From Silene latifolia (taxonomy: Eukaryota; Streptophyta; Magnoliopsida; Caryophyllales; Caryophyllaceae): a stretch of DNA of 64,000 nt. Positions within the stretch are counted from its first letter, which is position 1; each line of letters starts with the position of its first letter. Location: NCBI RefSeq assembly GCF_048544455.1, contig NC_133534.1, positions 219,585,735-219,649,734 of the forward strand, read 5' to 3'. Both the position numbers and the translations under genes were made by a program. The notes under the pieces were generated by a model that saw only the letters and a list, made by a program, of their open reading frames with translations, did not search any database and had not been told where the DNA came from. Positions 48,001 to 58,819 of the stretch are shown piece after piece.

Positions 48001-49162
48001 TGTGTGAACCATTTGTCCTTGTTCATTAGTCCTTGTGACTCATTGTGTAAAACAATTGTACTTGTTCATTAGTCCATATGACTCGTTGTGTGAACCATTT
48101 GCCCTTGTTCGTTAGTCATTGTGACACGTTGTGTTAACCATTTGTCCTTCTTCATTAATCCTTCTGTTACAACAATTGTACTTGTTCATTAGTCCATGTG
48201 ACTCGTTGTGTGAACCATTTGCCCTTGTTCATTAGTCCTTCTGACACGTTGTGTAAACCATTTATCCTTGCTCATTAATCCTTGTGTTAAAACAATTGTA
48301 CTTGTTCATTAGTCCATGTGACTCGTTGTGTGAACCATCTGTCCTTGATAATTTAGCCCTTGTGACTCGTTGTGTGAACCATTTGTCCTTGTTTATTAAT
48401 AAATGTGACACGTTGTGTGAGACATTTGTCCTTGTTCATTAGTCCTTGTGACTCGTTGTGTAAACCATTTATCCTTGTTCATTAATCCTTGTGAGTCAAT
48501 GTGTTAAACAATTGTACTTGTTCATTAGTCCATGTGACTCGTTGTGTGAACCATTTATTCTTCTTCATTAGCCCTTGTGACTCGTTGTGTTAAACAATTG
48601 TACTTGTTCCTTATTCCATGTGACTCGTTGTGTGAAACCTTTATCCTTGTTCATTAGTGCATGTGACTCGTTGTGTTAAAACAATTGTCCTTGTTCATTA
48701 GTCCATGTGACTCGTTGTGTGAACCATTTGTCCTTGTTCATTAGTCCTTGTGACTCGTTGTGTTAAACAATTGTACTTGTTCATTAGTCTATGTGACTCG
48801 TTGTGTGAACAATTTGTCCTTGTTTATTAATAAATGTGACTCGTTGTGTGAACCATTTGTCCTTGTTCATTATTCCTTGTAACTCATTGTGTTAAACAAT
48901 TGTACTTATTTATTAGTCCACGTGACTCGTTGTGTGAACCATTTGTCCTTGTTTATTAGTCCTTGTGAGTCGTTGTGTTAAAACAATTGTACTTGTTCAT
49001 TAGTCCATGTGACTCGTTGTGTGAACCATTTGTTCTTGTTCATTAGCCCTTGTGACTCGTTGTGTTAAACAATTGTACTTGTTCATTAGTCCATGTGACT
49101 CGTTGTGTAAACAATTTGTCCTTGTTTATTAATAAATGTGACTCGTTGTGTGAACCATTTGT
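45085..49162. repeat. 43-bp satellite array, block 3
   Basis: It continues the higher-order repeat interrupted by element B. A close local duplication is visible between 46279 and 46832 (553-bp offset, about 13 monomers). The last 5 bp (49158-49162, TTTGT) are the left TSD of element C. No other feature is seen. Confidence 0.96.
49158..49162. repeat. Left target-site duplication of element C (TTTGT)
   Basis: TTTGT precedes the 5' LTR and recurs at 61603-61607 after the 3' LTR. It occupies monomer positions 27-31 (gaacca-TTTGT-ccttg), the same five positions used by element B. Confidence 0.93.
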
Positions 49163-49760
49163 TGCAGCAGGAGCTGATAAACAGGCCAGCGTCTTTTTTA
49201 TGACAGGCACAATTCAAACCAGTGAATCCACTCAGGCAACCTCAACTGCCAGTCCAACTTCACCAGTCCACAAGAACAGCAGCCAAGCTAGCCACCATCA
49301 GCCACCTTGGCCAGCTGAATCCTTATTCAACTAGTCACAAATTAATCCTAAGGAGCCAGGCCAAATTCCTAAAGCATTGCACCAAAAATCGACTGAAAGA
49401 TAAGTTGCAGGGGGGGTAAAACAGATAAAGTAAAGTTGCCATTTTTGGCCAAACAAGAGAAAACTCTCAACAAAGAAGAACTTGGCCTGTTCAAAGATTC
49501 ATTTTTATAGAGCCTTGAGCCATATAAGATGCCTGCATCAAGGCCATTTGACCCACAACAACCAGCCAAAGTTTTCAACAACCAAAGACAACATGTCACT
49601 ATCAACCTGCAGCTCTTTTGTTCTTGTTCAGTTTGCCTTAATTTCTTTTGTATCCGTTGTAATATAAGTCCACTACTCTTGTTTGTTTCCTAAGTTTAAT
49701 CCTGGCCCTTAGATGGAGTTGTCTAGGGTTTATCTTGTTTTGAACTTCTCACGAAAGGCC

Positions 49761-49768
49761 TATATAAG
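49761..49768 (+). promoter_or_regulatory. Element C 5' LTR TATA box
   Basis: TATATAAG, in the context ggcctatataaggaccc, is a strong plant TATA match and is repeated at 60974-60981 in the 3' LTR. It lies about 630 bp before the LTR end. Confidence 0.62.
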
Positions 49769-49890
49769 GACCCTTTCTCGATCTGTTGTACTCAGACTTT
49801 GATTAATGAAAACCTTGAGATTTCTCTCAAAAATTTGCAAATCTTTTAACTTTGCTGAGTCTTAGTTATAAGTCAGACTTAATATCTTCT

Positions 49891-50062
49891 TGTGCTTGCT
49901 TAGAAGGTGATTAAGGATCTGTGGTGCTACTTGGAATAGGTCTGTGCTTGCTTGAGCTATTTTAAGTACATTGTCTGGTTAAGCTTGAATTGATTCTGTG
50001 CTTGCTTGAACAATTCAGTCTTAATCTTCCTAAATTATCAAATTGATTTCCTGTGCTTGCTT
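49891..50062 (+). repeat. Four-fold TGTGCTTGCTT repeat in the C LTR leader
   Basis: TGTGCTTGCTT occurs at 49891, 49943, 49997 and 50052, spaced 52-55 bp, downstream of the TATA box and so within the expected transcript leader. The 3' LTR has the same four sites (from 61104), the last with A for T near its start. The sequence between the copies is not repeated. Confidence 0.7.
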
Positions 50063-50398
50063 GGGAATTAGTTTGTTAATTATATCCCATTTTTATTTAC
50101 AAAAATTATCACAAAAACAGTCACAGGAGTCTTTTTAAGAAACTGTCTGAGATTTCTCTTATTTCAGTCTGGTTCCCTATTTATTAAAAATACTTGGAGT
50201 GTGTGTAAAATCCCGAGAATTGGCACAGTTTTAGTTTATTCCCTTAACTAAATTATCACCAAGTTTCATGATTTCTCAGGGTCATTTACTATTTTTATAA
50301 AAATCCCCAAGTTTATTGCATTCCCTGAAAATTGCTCCTTTGCCTGTTTCAGGACTTATCCCATTTGTGCTTGTTCCCATAGTTTACACTGCAAATTC

Positions 50399-50411
50399 TG
50401 GTTATCAGAGC
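50399..50411 (+). other. Element C primer-binding site (tRNA-iMet type, extra T)
   Basis: TGGTTATCAGAGC lies five bases after the 5' LTR. Like element A it carries one extra T relative to TGGTATCAGAGC. A leader of about 94 bp follows before the gag ATG. Confidence 0.8.
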
Positions 50412-50505
50412 TTAGGTCCATAACACAATCCTATCTTGTGTTAGTCCTGAGTAAGAGAGAGGTCAGTTCATTTCCCCAGCTACATCAAAACTACAAAATA
50501 ACCCA

Positions 50506-51534
50506 ATGAGTGAGGAGAGGTTAGCAGGAATGGAAGCAAAGATGGATCAGTTAACCAACCTGGTTAATGTGACCCTGGAAGCTGTGAACACTGTGATGGC
50601 AAACATTCCCACTCCAGAGAGAGGAAGACCACCACCCTACAGAGGAAGGGGCAGGGGAGAGGTATCCTTGGAGCGGGGAAGAGGCCAGCCACACCATGAA
50701 GAGGAACTCAACTCGATTGAAGAATCCATGATGGAAGAAGGTAACTACTTGGCTAGAGATAAGGATGTTAAGGTAGAAATCCCTGATTTCCATGGTAGTT
50801 TAAATCCTGAGGACTTGTTAGACTGGCTTAGATCTGTTGAGAGAGTCTTTGAGTTTAAAAATTATGATGACAGAAAAGCTTTTAAGGTTGCTATTTTAAA
50901 ACTCAAGGGCTATGCATCTCTTTGGTATGAGAATATGAAACACCAAAGGATTAGAGATGGTAAGGAACCAGTTAGGTCTTGGCTTAAGTTAAGAAAGAAG
51001 TTAAAGGAGAAATTCAAAGCTAAAGACTATACTCGGGATATTTTTATTAAGTCGACTCAGTTGAGACAAGAGCAGTTAACTGTTGAGGCCTACCTTAGGA
51101 GCTTTGAACAACTAACCCTACAATGTGAGGTCACTGAAAAACCTAAGCAAAAGATTGCTAGGTTCATTGAGGGTTTAGACCCTAAGATAGCTGGCAAAGT
51201 AAGAATGCAACAAGTCTGGTCATTTGATGAGGCAGTTAACCTAGCCTTAAGAATTGAGAAGCTAGGGAAGGTGAAGCCTGCAACACCCAAATTTCCCACC
51301 AGAACAACTTTCAAACCCTATACTGGTGTCAAAATGACTGAGGTACCTAAACCAGCTACCCAACCAACAAGAGACAAAGGAAGGCACCCATGTACCCCAG
51401 AACCAACCCACCTTTATCCAGGGATAAGATCAAGTGCTTCCAATGCCAGGGCTTTGGCCATTTTAAGAAGGACTGTCCTTCTAACAGAGCTCTCACAGCT
51501 ATGGAGATTGAGGAATGGGAAAGGGAAGGTCTAG
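50506..51534 (+). pseudogene. Element C Gag capsid part, frameshifted before the zinc knuckle
   Basis: The ATG context is aacccaATGagtgagg, and the start MSEERLAGMEAKMDQL parallels element A. An RG-rich stretch lies near residues 40-60, and the capsid region starts at about residue 88 (VEIPDFHGSLNPEDLLDWLR). Real Gag sequence runs to about 51378 (TRDKG). After that this frame is a shadow until 51534, while the knuckle continues in the -1 frame at 51390. A lost base in gacaaaggaagg (51373-51384) is the likely cause; the site is not a slippery heptamer. Confidence 0.83.
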
Positions 51535-51675
51535 TTGAGTATGAAGAAGAAGAGACACTGATTCCAACAGGGATGGAAACTGAGAGGGAAACTGATCAAG
51601 GACAAGTTGTGGCTCACCCTGATACAGGGCACAATTTGGTCCTATGGAGGGTTATGCACTCTCAACCAGCTCCCC
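51390..51675 (+). pseudogene. Element C zinc knuckle and linker, interrupted by element D
   Basis: This is the -1 frame continuation of gag: CCHC knuckle CFQCQGFGHFKKDC, an acidic linker, then LWRVMHSQPAP. The frame is cut at 51675 where the solo LTR of D begins, so the apparent stop belongs to D. The reading resumes in register after the second TCCCC at 57176 (and at 52430). Confidence 0.82.
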
Positions 51676-52429
51676 TGATGTAAAACTGTATGAACAAACG
51701 TGATTAAACAGTGCGACAGACTGTTCGTTCTCAGGATCGGATAAATTCGTGTATGTTTGTAGATGTAATGGGTAAATTGGCAGCGGAATTGTGTTTGTTG
51801 TACTGTATATTTCATGAATTTGGATGTAACTTGGATAGTATGGTGAATTTCGCTCTCCGCCTCGCAAGGTACGAACTCGAAACACTCACAATCAACCTCG
51901 CAAGGAAGATCTAAAGATTAAGCTCGCAAACCTAATCAGAATAATGCTCACAAATGTAAACAATTTTATTGCTGGAAATTCGATCGTGTTTCTCTGATCA
52001 TACACGGCCTAATATACTTCTAAACGAGGTCACAATTCGACCCAAACCCTAGCTTGGAAATTAAGCTATCTTTCCCTTTCCTAAACTAACTAGGAAAATT
52101 ATTCCCCTTTCCTAAACTAACTAGGAAAGTAATTAAAATACTAAAAACTAGAATACAATCAGATTTAGGGTATTCTAATTTGACTAGGATTAGGAAAATC
52201 TAGCTTTCCTAACTTTATTAGAAATAGTAATTAACTAACTTATTATTCTACACGATTTAGGAAACCGTGTATCCTAATCATCCTAGGGAACCGTGTCCAG
52301 CAGCTATGTGGCCGGTTTTGAGCTTCTTGATGTCTTGATGCAAACCACATTTTAGCATAATCTTGCCCGTTGGAACAAACCCGAATCCTTTTACCATTTG
52401 ATTTATCCTCCGAGTATGCTCCTACATCA
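51676..52429 (-). mobile_element. Solo LTR of element D
   Basis: 754 bp, TGATGTAAAACTG... to ...CCTACATCA on the + strand, near-identical to 56422-57175. It is flanked by TCCCC on both sides (51671-51675 and 52430-52434), a perfect 5-bp TSD inside element C. The strand follows the orientation of the complete D copy. Solo LTRs arise by recombination between the two LTRs of a full element. Confidence 0.92.
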
Positions 52430-54024
52430 TCCCCTAGAAGCTGATCAGAGATCCATGATATTCGGGAGTAGGTGCACTTTGTCCCAAGGGAGAGTGTGCA
52501 ATTTGATCATTGATGGGGTAGTCATTGTACCAATGTAGCTTCCACCATCATGGTTAGCAAACTGTGCTTGCCTACTCAGGAGCACCCCAATCCATACAAA
52601 TTGAGATGGTTAAGCAAAGGATCTGAAGTAAGAGTTGACAAGCAATGCATTGTTCCCTTTTCAATTGGGAAGGTATACAAGGATGAAGTCTTTGTGTGAT
52701 GTGGTTCCTATGGATGCCCGCCATCTATCTGCTAGGGAGACCATGGGAGTTTGACAGGAATACCACTCACCAGGGGAAGGAAAATGTCTATGTTTTCAAG
52801 CATAATGGAAAGAGAGTCACTCTGACTCCCTTACCACCAAACCAGAGGGGTTATGGAAGTCCTAACATGCCTGAGGAGGTTAATGGAGTACTATTTCTAT
52901 CTGAGGCAGCTATGATCAAGGAGCTGAGGCAAGAACAACCTGTGTTGTTTCTCCTATCAAGGGAAACCAACACTGAATGGAACAAAGATGTACCTGCAGA
53001 GGTTCAACCCCTAATTAAGAAGTACAAGGAGGTTTTTCCAGCTGAGTTGCCTAGTGGATTGCCACCCCTGAGAGGCATTGAGCATCACATAGACCTTGTA
53101 CCTGGTTCTGTGCTTCCCAACAGACCAGCTTACAGGTGTGATCCCACAACAACTAAGGAGCTACAACATCAGATTGAAGAATTAATGACAAAGGGATTTG
53201 TAAGGGAATCATTGAGCCCCCGTGCACTCCGCCTTACTAGTGCCAAAAAGATGGGAGTTGGAGAATGTGTACGATAGCGAGCTATAAACAACATCACAGT
53301 CAAGTACAGATTCCCTATTCCAAGGCTAGATGACATGTTGGATGAGCTCGGTGGGGCTCGGTCTTTTCAAAAATAGATCTCGGGCAAGGGTATCACCAGG
53401 TGAGGATAAGAGAAGGTGATGAATGGAAAACAGCTTTCAAAACCAAACATGGCCTGTATGAGTGGCTTGTCATGCCATTTGGCTTGTCTAATGCTCCAAG
53501 CACCTTCATGAGGCTCATGATCAAGTCTTGAGGCCCCGCCTTGGAAAGTTTGCTTTGTAGTATACTTTGATGACATACTCATTTACAACAGAGTCCATCC
53601 TCGAACATGTGTTACATTTGGAAGTGATTTTTAAAATACTCAGGGAACAGAAGTTGTATGGGAAGCTTGAGAAATGTACCTTCATGGTCAATGAAGTCGC
53701 ATTTCGGATATATTATATCGGGAAGAGGGATTTCAGTTGATCGAGAAGATTCAGCTATGCAAACTTGGCCACCCCACAAACAATCACGTAAGTAAGGGGA
53801 TTTCATGGCCTGGCATCTTTCTACTGAAGGTTCATTAAGAATTTCACTCAATTGTTGCACCACCACTCGAATGTATGAGAAAGGGAGACTTCCAATGGAC
53901 CGAAACTGCTCAGCAGTCCTTTGAGAAGATCAAGAAGTTAATGTGTGAGACCCCCATTCTCAAGCTGCCTGACTTTGAACAACTATTTGAGGTGGAGTGT
54001 GATGCCAGTGGGGTTGGAATAGGA
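52430..54024 (+). pseudogene. Element C protease, RT and RNase H start, left copy
   Basis: A duplicate of 57176-58770. It contains the protease region (the DGGSCTN equivalent is damaged near 52515-52525), LLGRPWEFDRN, the RT start FPAELPSGLPPLRGIEHHIDL (from 53037), a [12 protein letters not shown] equivalent (about 53470), YFDDIL (about 53565-53580) and the RNase H opening [13 protein letters not shown] at 53985-54020. Breaks occur near 52520, 52690, 53225, 53275, 53365, 53520, 53610 and 53700-53870. Several (for example near 53270 and 53365) are shared exactly with the right copy, others are private. It ends abruptly at agga (54024), joined to an LTR of D. Confidence 0.88.
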
Positions 54025-54678
54025 ATTGGCAGCGGAATTGTGTTTGTTGTACTGTATATTTCATGAATTTGGATGTAACTTGGATAGTATGGTGAATCTC
54101 GCTCTCCGCCTCGCAAGGTACGAACTCGAAACACTCACAATCAACCTCGCAAGGAAGATCTAAAGATTAAGCTCGCAAACCTAATCAGAATAATGCTCAC
54201 AAATGTAAACAATTTTATTGCTGGAAATTCGATCGTGTTTCTCTGATCATACACGGCCTAATATACTTCTAAACGAGGTCACAATTCGACCCAAACCCTA
54301 GCTTGGAAATTAAGCTATCTTTCCCTTTCCTAAACTAACTAGGAAAATTATTCCCCTTTCCTAAACTAACTAGGAAAGTAATTAAAATACTAAAAACTAG
54401 AATACAATCAGATTTAGGGTATTCTAATTTGACTAGGATTAGGAAAATCTAGCTTTCCTAACTTTATTAGAAATAGTAATTAACTAACTTATTATTCTAC
54501 ACGATTTAGGAAACCGTGTATCCTAATCATCCTAGGGAACCGTGTCCAGCAGCTATGTGGCCGGTTTTGAGCTTCTTGATGTCTTGATGCAAACCACATT
54601 TTAGCATAATCTTGCCCGTTGGAACAAACCCGAATCCTTTTACCATTTGATTTATCCTCCGAGTATGCTCCTGCATCA
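54025..54678 (-). repeat. Element D 3' LTR, missing 100 bp
   Basis: 654 bp matching 56522-57175. The first 100 bp of the + orientation (the LTR's own 3' end) are absent. The junction agga|attggc shows at most one or two bases of shared sequence, so it is illegitimate. LTR identity to the other two copies is above 99% by eye. Confidence 0.9.
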
Positions 54679-54717
54679 TACTCTCCTTCTTTTGTTTTTA
54701 AATTTGACCTCAAATTT
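54679..54717 (-). promoter_or_regulatory. Element D polypurine tract and pre-LTR hairpin
   Basis: On the - strand the tract aaaagaaggagagta directly precedes the LTR start TGATGCAGG. Upstream, AAATTTGA-GG-TCAAATTT (54700-54717) is a perfect 8-bp hairpin whose foot is 21 bases from the LTR. A - strand ORF (54998-54492) reads across the tract with ...NLRSNLKTKEGEYDA, similar to the LRANPFQEG tail of A and C. Confidence 0.68.
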
Positions 54718-54963
54718 CGATCATGCATGCTGCCACCGGGATCAAAAACGTACCGCACAAGCCGAATCATAATTCTAATGACAGTCTTAGTTAAGATTCT
54801 TTCGACTTCCTCTGTAGTAGCAATCTTCTTGTGGCTTTTATGATCTTCGAACCACTCCTGCTTGTGCCTTCCACCCCGCCTCCCTCCTTGCACAAGTAAT
54901 GAAAAATTGAAATAGCACTTGCTTTGGCTAGTAAGTTCACCGTGAGCATCTACTAGTACCGAA

Positions 54964-56366
54964 CTAAAAAAACCAACAGCACCGATAATCTTCAACACCT
55001 AGTTTCTTGTTAATCGATTTATCAAGTGGTGATTGATAAAGTTCTTTATCTTGAAAGCTTGAACAATCATTAATATGTGACAATGCCTTACCCAATATCA
55101 GTTTATTATCAATTGTTTCAGCCTTGGACAGATTCGAAAATACCTCGTGCTCACTGACAATTAGTTCGTCAACCAAGCCTCTTTCAACCTGTTGCTCATC
55201 CTCGTCAATAGCATCATTGCAAGACTCGAACTTTTCCTCCTTGAACGGACCAAAGATGAATATGCGATTACGAATCACCGTCTCTGGTTGGTCATCGTCA
55301 CTCATCATTGGCTCAACATCATATGTGACGGACTCACCGTCCTCTTTTGCTTCTTTGTCTTTGAATTGGACAGTCTTTTGACTGTTTCGGTAGAACAAAA
55401 ACAAGGTACCATCTCGCTTAACTCGTGTATTGTAAGGGCTCTCTTTTGTGGACATTCACTTGCTATGTGTCCATATCCTTGGCACTTGAAACACCGTCTT
55501 GAACTAGCACTTTTAGATTCCACGATCACGCTCTTTCCCTTGTCCTTCACGTCTTCTGCTTGGATATCCTTGGACTCGCTAGTTGCTGGCATTGAATAAG
55601 AGCTCGTCCCTTTCGAATAAGCATGAGGTTTTTGTGCCTTATCATGTTTTTCGAACTTCAATGCTAATCGGCACACATCATTAAAACCTTCATAATTCTG
55701 GATCTCGACTCTTTTAGCAAGCGCGGGTGTTAGGCCCTTGACAAATCTCGCCACTCTTAGCTCTTCCTTCTCCTCAAGATCGCACACGATTGACATCTTT
55801 TCGAATTCTTTGATATAATCAGTCACGGACATGCTTTCTTGCTCTAAAGATTGGAGCTTTAAGTAGTTATCTTGTTCATAGTCCTTTGGCACGAACCGTT
55901 TCAGGAGATGCTTCTTCAATTTCAGCCAAGATTCGATCTTTGCTTTACCTTCTTTTCTTCTTTGTTTTTTCAGATTTTCGTACCATAAAGATGCATACTT
56001 TGTAAGTTTCAAGATTGCAACTTTAAATTGCTTCTTGTCATCGTATTCTTTATACTCGAAAACCCTTTCAGCTTGTCTTACCCAATCCAGAAAGTTTTCC
56101 GGATCCATCTCGCCATCAAAGTCAGGAATATCGAGTTTTAAACCCCGATCATCATCGTTCTTATTTTTTGACTTTCTCTTTGGCTGCGCGTCCTCTTCTT
56201 CAGATTCGGATGGAGTGTCCGAATTTTTTTTCTTCTCTTTAGCCTTCAACATGCTTGCTATATTTTTCAACACATAAGCCATCTGAGCCATCTCCAACTT
56301 CAGCTCGTTATGACCATCTTCCCATGTTTTCGGACCTTCTTCACCGTCTTTAACCATGATTAGCAA
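54964..56366 (-). CDS. Element D Gag (one apparent 1-nt break)
   Basis: Read as two overlapping frames: 353 codons from 56366 (stop at 55305) and a -1 frame from 55455 to 54964. The first holds an acidic/basic N-terminus, the capsid region (LDIPDFDGEMDPENFLDW at about residue 78, YASLWYENLKKQRRK) and the knuckle CFKCQGYGHIASEC. The second continues with DGTLFLFYRNSQKTVQ and an acidic stretch (MMSDDDQPE) to a stop. The frame switch fits one missing base at tctCGctt (about 55413 on the + strand), again a CAG/CTG-type context. If so, this would be one protein of about 467 residues. The C-terminal 160 residues match nothing I recognise. Confidence 0.8.
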
Positions 56367-56406
56367 CGTCCCAAGACAGATTTATTAAGGAATAAATCTG
56401 AACTTA

Positions 56407-56418
56407 GCTCTGATACCA
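56407..56418 (-). other. Element D primer-binding site (tRNA-iMet)
   Basis: On the - strand TGGTATCAGAGC lies three bases after the 5' LTR. It is an exact tRNA-iMet site and fixes the element's orientation. Confidence 0.87.
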
Positions 56419-56421
56419 ATT

Positions 56422-57175
56422 TGATGTAAAACTGTATGAACAAACGTGATTAAACAGTGCGACAGACTGTTCGTTCTCAGGATCGGATAAATTCGTGTAT
56501 GTTTGTAGATGTAATGGGTAAATTGGCAGCGGAATTGTGTTTGTTGTACTGTATATTTCATGAATTTGGATGTAACTTGGATAGTATGGTGAATCTCGCT
56601 CTCCGCCTCGCAAGGTACGAACTCGAAACACTCACAATCAACCTCGCAAGGAAGATCTAAAGATTAAGCTCGCAAACCTAATCAGAATAATGCTCACAAA
56701 TGTAAACAATTTTATTGCTGGAAATTCGATCGTGTTTCTCTGATCATACACGGCCTAATATACTTCTAAACGAGGTCACAATTCGACCCAAACCCTAGCT
56801 TGGAAATTAAGCTATCTTTCCCTTTCCTAAACTAACTAGGAAAATTATTCCCCTTTCCTAAACTAACTAGGAAAGTAATTAAAATACTAAAAACTAGAAT
56901 ACAATCAGATTTAGGGTATTCTAATTTGACTAGGATTAGGAAAATCTAGCTTTCCTAACTTTATTAGAAATAGTAATTAACTAACTTATTATTCTACACG
57001 ATTTAGGAAACCGTGTATCCTAATCATCCTAGGGAACCGTGTCCAGCAGCTATGTGGCCGGTTTTGAGCTTCTTGATGTCTTGATGCAAACCACATTTTA
57101 GCATAATCTTGCCCGTTGGAACAAACCCGAATCCTTTTACCATTTGATTTATCCTCCGAGTATGCTCCTGCATCA
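56422..57175 (-). repeat. Element D 5' LTR
   Basis: 754 bp, intact TG...CA ends. It is followed on the + strand by TCCCC (57176-57180) and element C sequence. It differs from the solo LTR at about three positions, one of them CTG against CTA near the end. Confidence 0.92.
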
Positions 57176-58770
57176 TCCCCTAGAAGCTGATCAGAGATCC
57201 ATGATATTCAGGAGTAGGTGCACTGTCCAAGGGAGAGTGTGCAATTTGATCATTGATGGGGGTAGCTGTACCAATGTAGCTTCCACCATCATGGTTAGCA
57301 AACTGTGCTTGCCTACTCAGGAGCACCCCAATCCATACAAATTGAGATGGTTAAGCAAAGGATCTGAAGTAAGAGTTGACAAGCAATGCATTGTTCCCTT
57401 TTCAATTGGGAAGGTATACAAGGATGAAGTGCTGTGTGATGTGGTTCCTATGGATGCCTGCCATCTACTGCTAGGGAGACCATGGGAGTTTGACAGGAAT
57501 ACCACTCACCAGGGGAAGGAAAATGTCTATGTTTTCAAGCATAATGGAAAGAGAGTCACTCTGACTCCCTTACCACCAAACCAGAGGGGTTATGGAAGTC
57601 CTAACATGCCTGAGGAGGTTAATGGAGTACTATTTCTATCTGAGGCAGCTATGATCAAGGAGCTGAGGCAAGAACAACCTGTGTTGTTTCTCCTATCAAG
57701 GGAAACCAACACTGAATGGAACAAAGATGTACCTGCAGAGGTTCAACCCCTAATTAAGAAGTACAAGGAGGTTTTTCCAGCTGAGTTGCCTAGTGGATTG
57801 CCACCCCTGAGAGGCATTGAGCATCACATAGACCTTGTACCTGGTTCTGTGCTTCCCAACAGACCAGCTTACAGGTGTGATCCCACAACAACTAAGGAGC
57901 TACAACATCAGATTGAAGAATTAATGACAAAGGGATTTGTAAGGGAATCATTGAGCCCCTGTGCAAGACTGCACTGCCTTACTAGTGCCAAAAAGATGGG
58001 AGTTGGAGAATGTGTACGATAGCGAGCTATAAACAACATCACAAATAAGTACAGATTCCCTATTCCAAGGCTAGATGACATGTTGGATGAGCTCGGTGGG
58101 GCTCGGTCTTTTCAAAAATAGATCTCGTGCAAGGGTATCACCAGGTGAGGATAAGAGAAGGTGATGAATGGAAAACAGCTTTCAAAACCAAACATGGCCT
58201 GTATGAGTGGCTTGTCATGCCATTTGGCTTGTCTAATGCTCCAAGCACCTTCATGAGGCTCATGATCAAGTCTTGAGGCCCCGCCTTGGAAAGTTTGCTT
58301 TGTAGTATACTTTGATGACATACTCATTTACAACAGAGTCCATCCGAACATGTGTTACATTTGGAAGTGATTTTTAAAATACTCGAGAACAGAGGTTGTA
58401 TGGGAAGCTTGAGAAATGTACCTTCATGGTCAATGAAGTCGCATTTAAGGATATATTATATCGGAAGAGGGATTTCAGTTGATCGGGAGAAGATTCAGGC
58501 TATGCAAACTTGGCCAGTCCCACAAACAATCACAGAAGTAAGGGGATTTCATGGCCTGGCATCTTTCTACAGAAGGTTCATTAAGAATTTCAGCTCAATT
58601 GTTGCACCAATTACTGAATGTATGAGAAAGGGAGACTTCCAATGGACCGAAACTGCTCAGCAGTCCTTTGAGAAGATCAAGAAGTTAATGTGTGAGACCC
58701 CCATTCTCAAGCTGCCTGACTTTGAACAACTATTTGAGGTGGAGTGTGATGCCGTGGGGTTGGAATAGGA
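57176..58770 (+). pseudogene. Element C protease, RT and RNase H start, right copy
   Basis: This copy continues into the rest of pol. An open stretch to 58022 covers the protease (NLIIDGGSCTN at about 57245-57275, LLGRPWEFDRN) and the RT N-terminus (FPAELPSGLPPLRGIEHHIDL). RT is then broken near 57965, 58000-58020, 58110, 58265, 58330 and 58445, though YFDDIL (58308-58325) is legible. Frame resumes at about 58480 with ISVDREKIQAMQTWP and SFYRRFIKNFSS up to the RNase H aspartate region FEVECDA, where one base is lost (gccgtgggg, 58751). Several breaks show CG where the duplicate or the expected motif has CAG or CTG. Retains fewer lesions than the left copy. Confidence 0.88.
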
Positions 58771-58819
58771 GCTGTCCTAATCCAAGGCCGAGACCAAAGG
58801 CCTATTTCATTTCAGAGAG

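Larger units (their letters stand above)
49163..50393 (+). repeat. Element C 5' LTR
   Basis: 1,231 bp, beginning TGCAGCAGGAG and ending GTTTACACTGCA. Of about 20 differences from the 3' LTR, about 18 involve a CAG or CTG in one of the two copies. The rest of the LTR is identical by eye, so the insertion is young. Confidence 0.94.
54025..57175 (-). mobile_element. Element D: non-autonomous, gag-bearing LTR retrotransposon (3' LTR clipped)
   Basis: On the - strand: 5' LTR 57175-56422, primer site, gag ORF, short 3' region, hairpin and purine tract, then 3' LTR 54678-54025. The internal region is only 1,743 bp and I see no protease, RT, RNase H or integrase, so it must depend on other elements for these. 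The Gag resembles those of A and C, so a CRM-like partner is likely. The outer flank at the right is TCCCC, the same TSD as the solo LTR. The other end lacks 100 bp of LTR and abuts element C RNase H sequence. Confidence 0.9.

Noticed and set aside
51711..51914. 67-codon ORF in the D LTR, repeated at 56457
   Set aside because: LTR sequence only; its conservation is explained by LTR identity.
54619..54843. Plus-strand ORFs within element D (also 55124-55599 and 56035-56277)
   Set aside because: They are the antisense of the D Gag region and LTR, with no independent coding signal.
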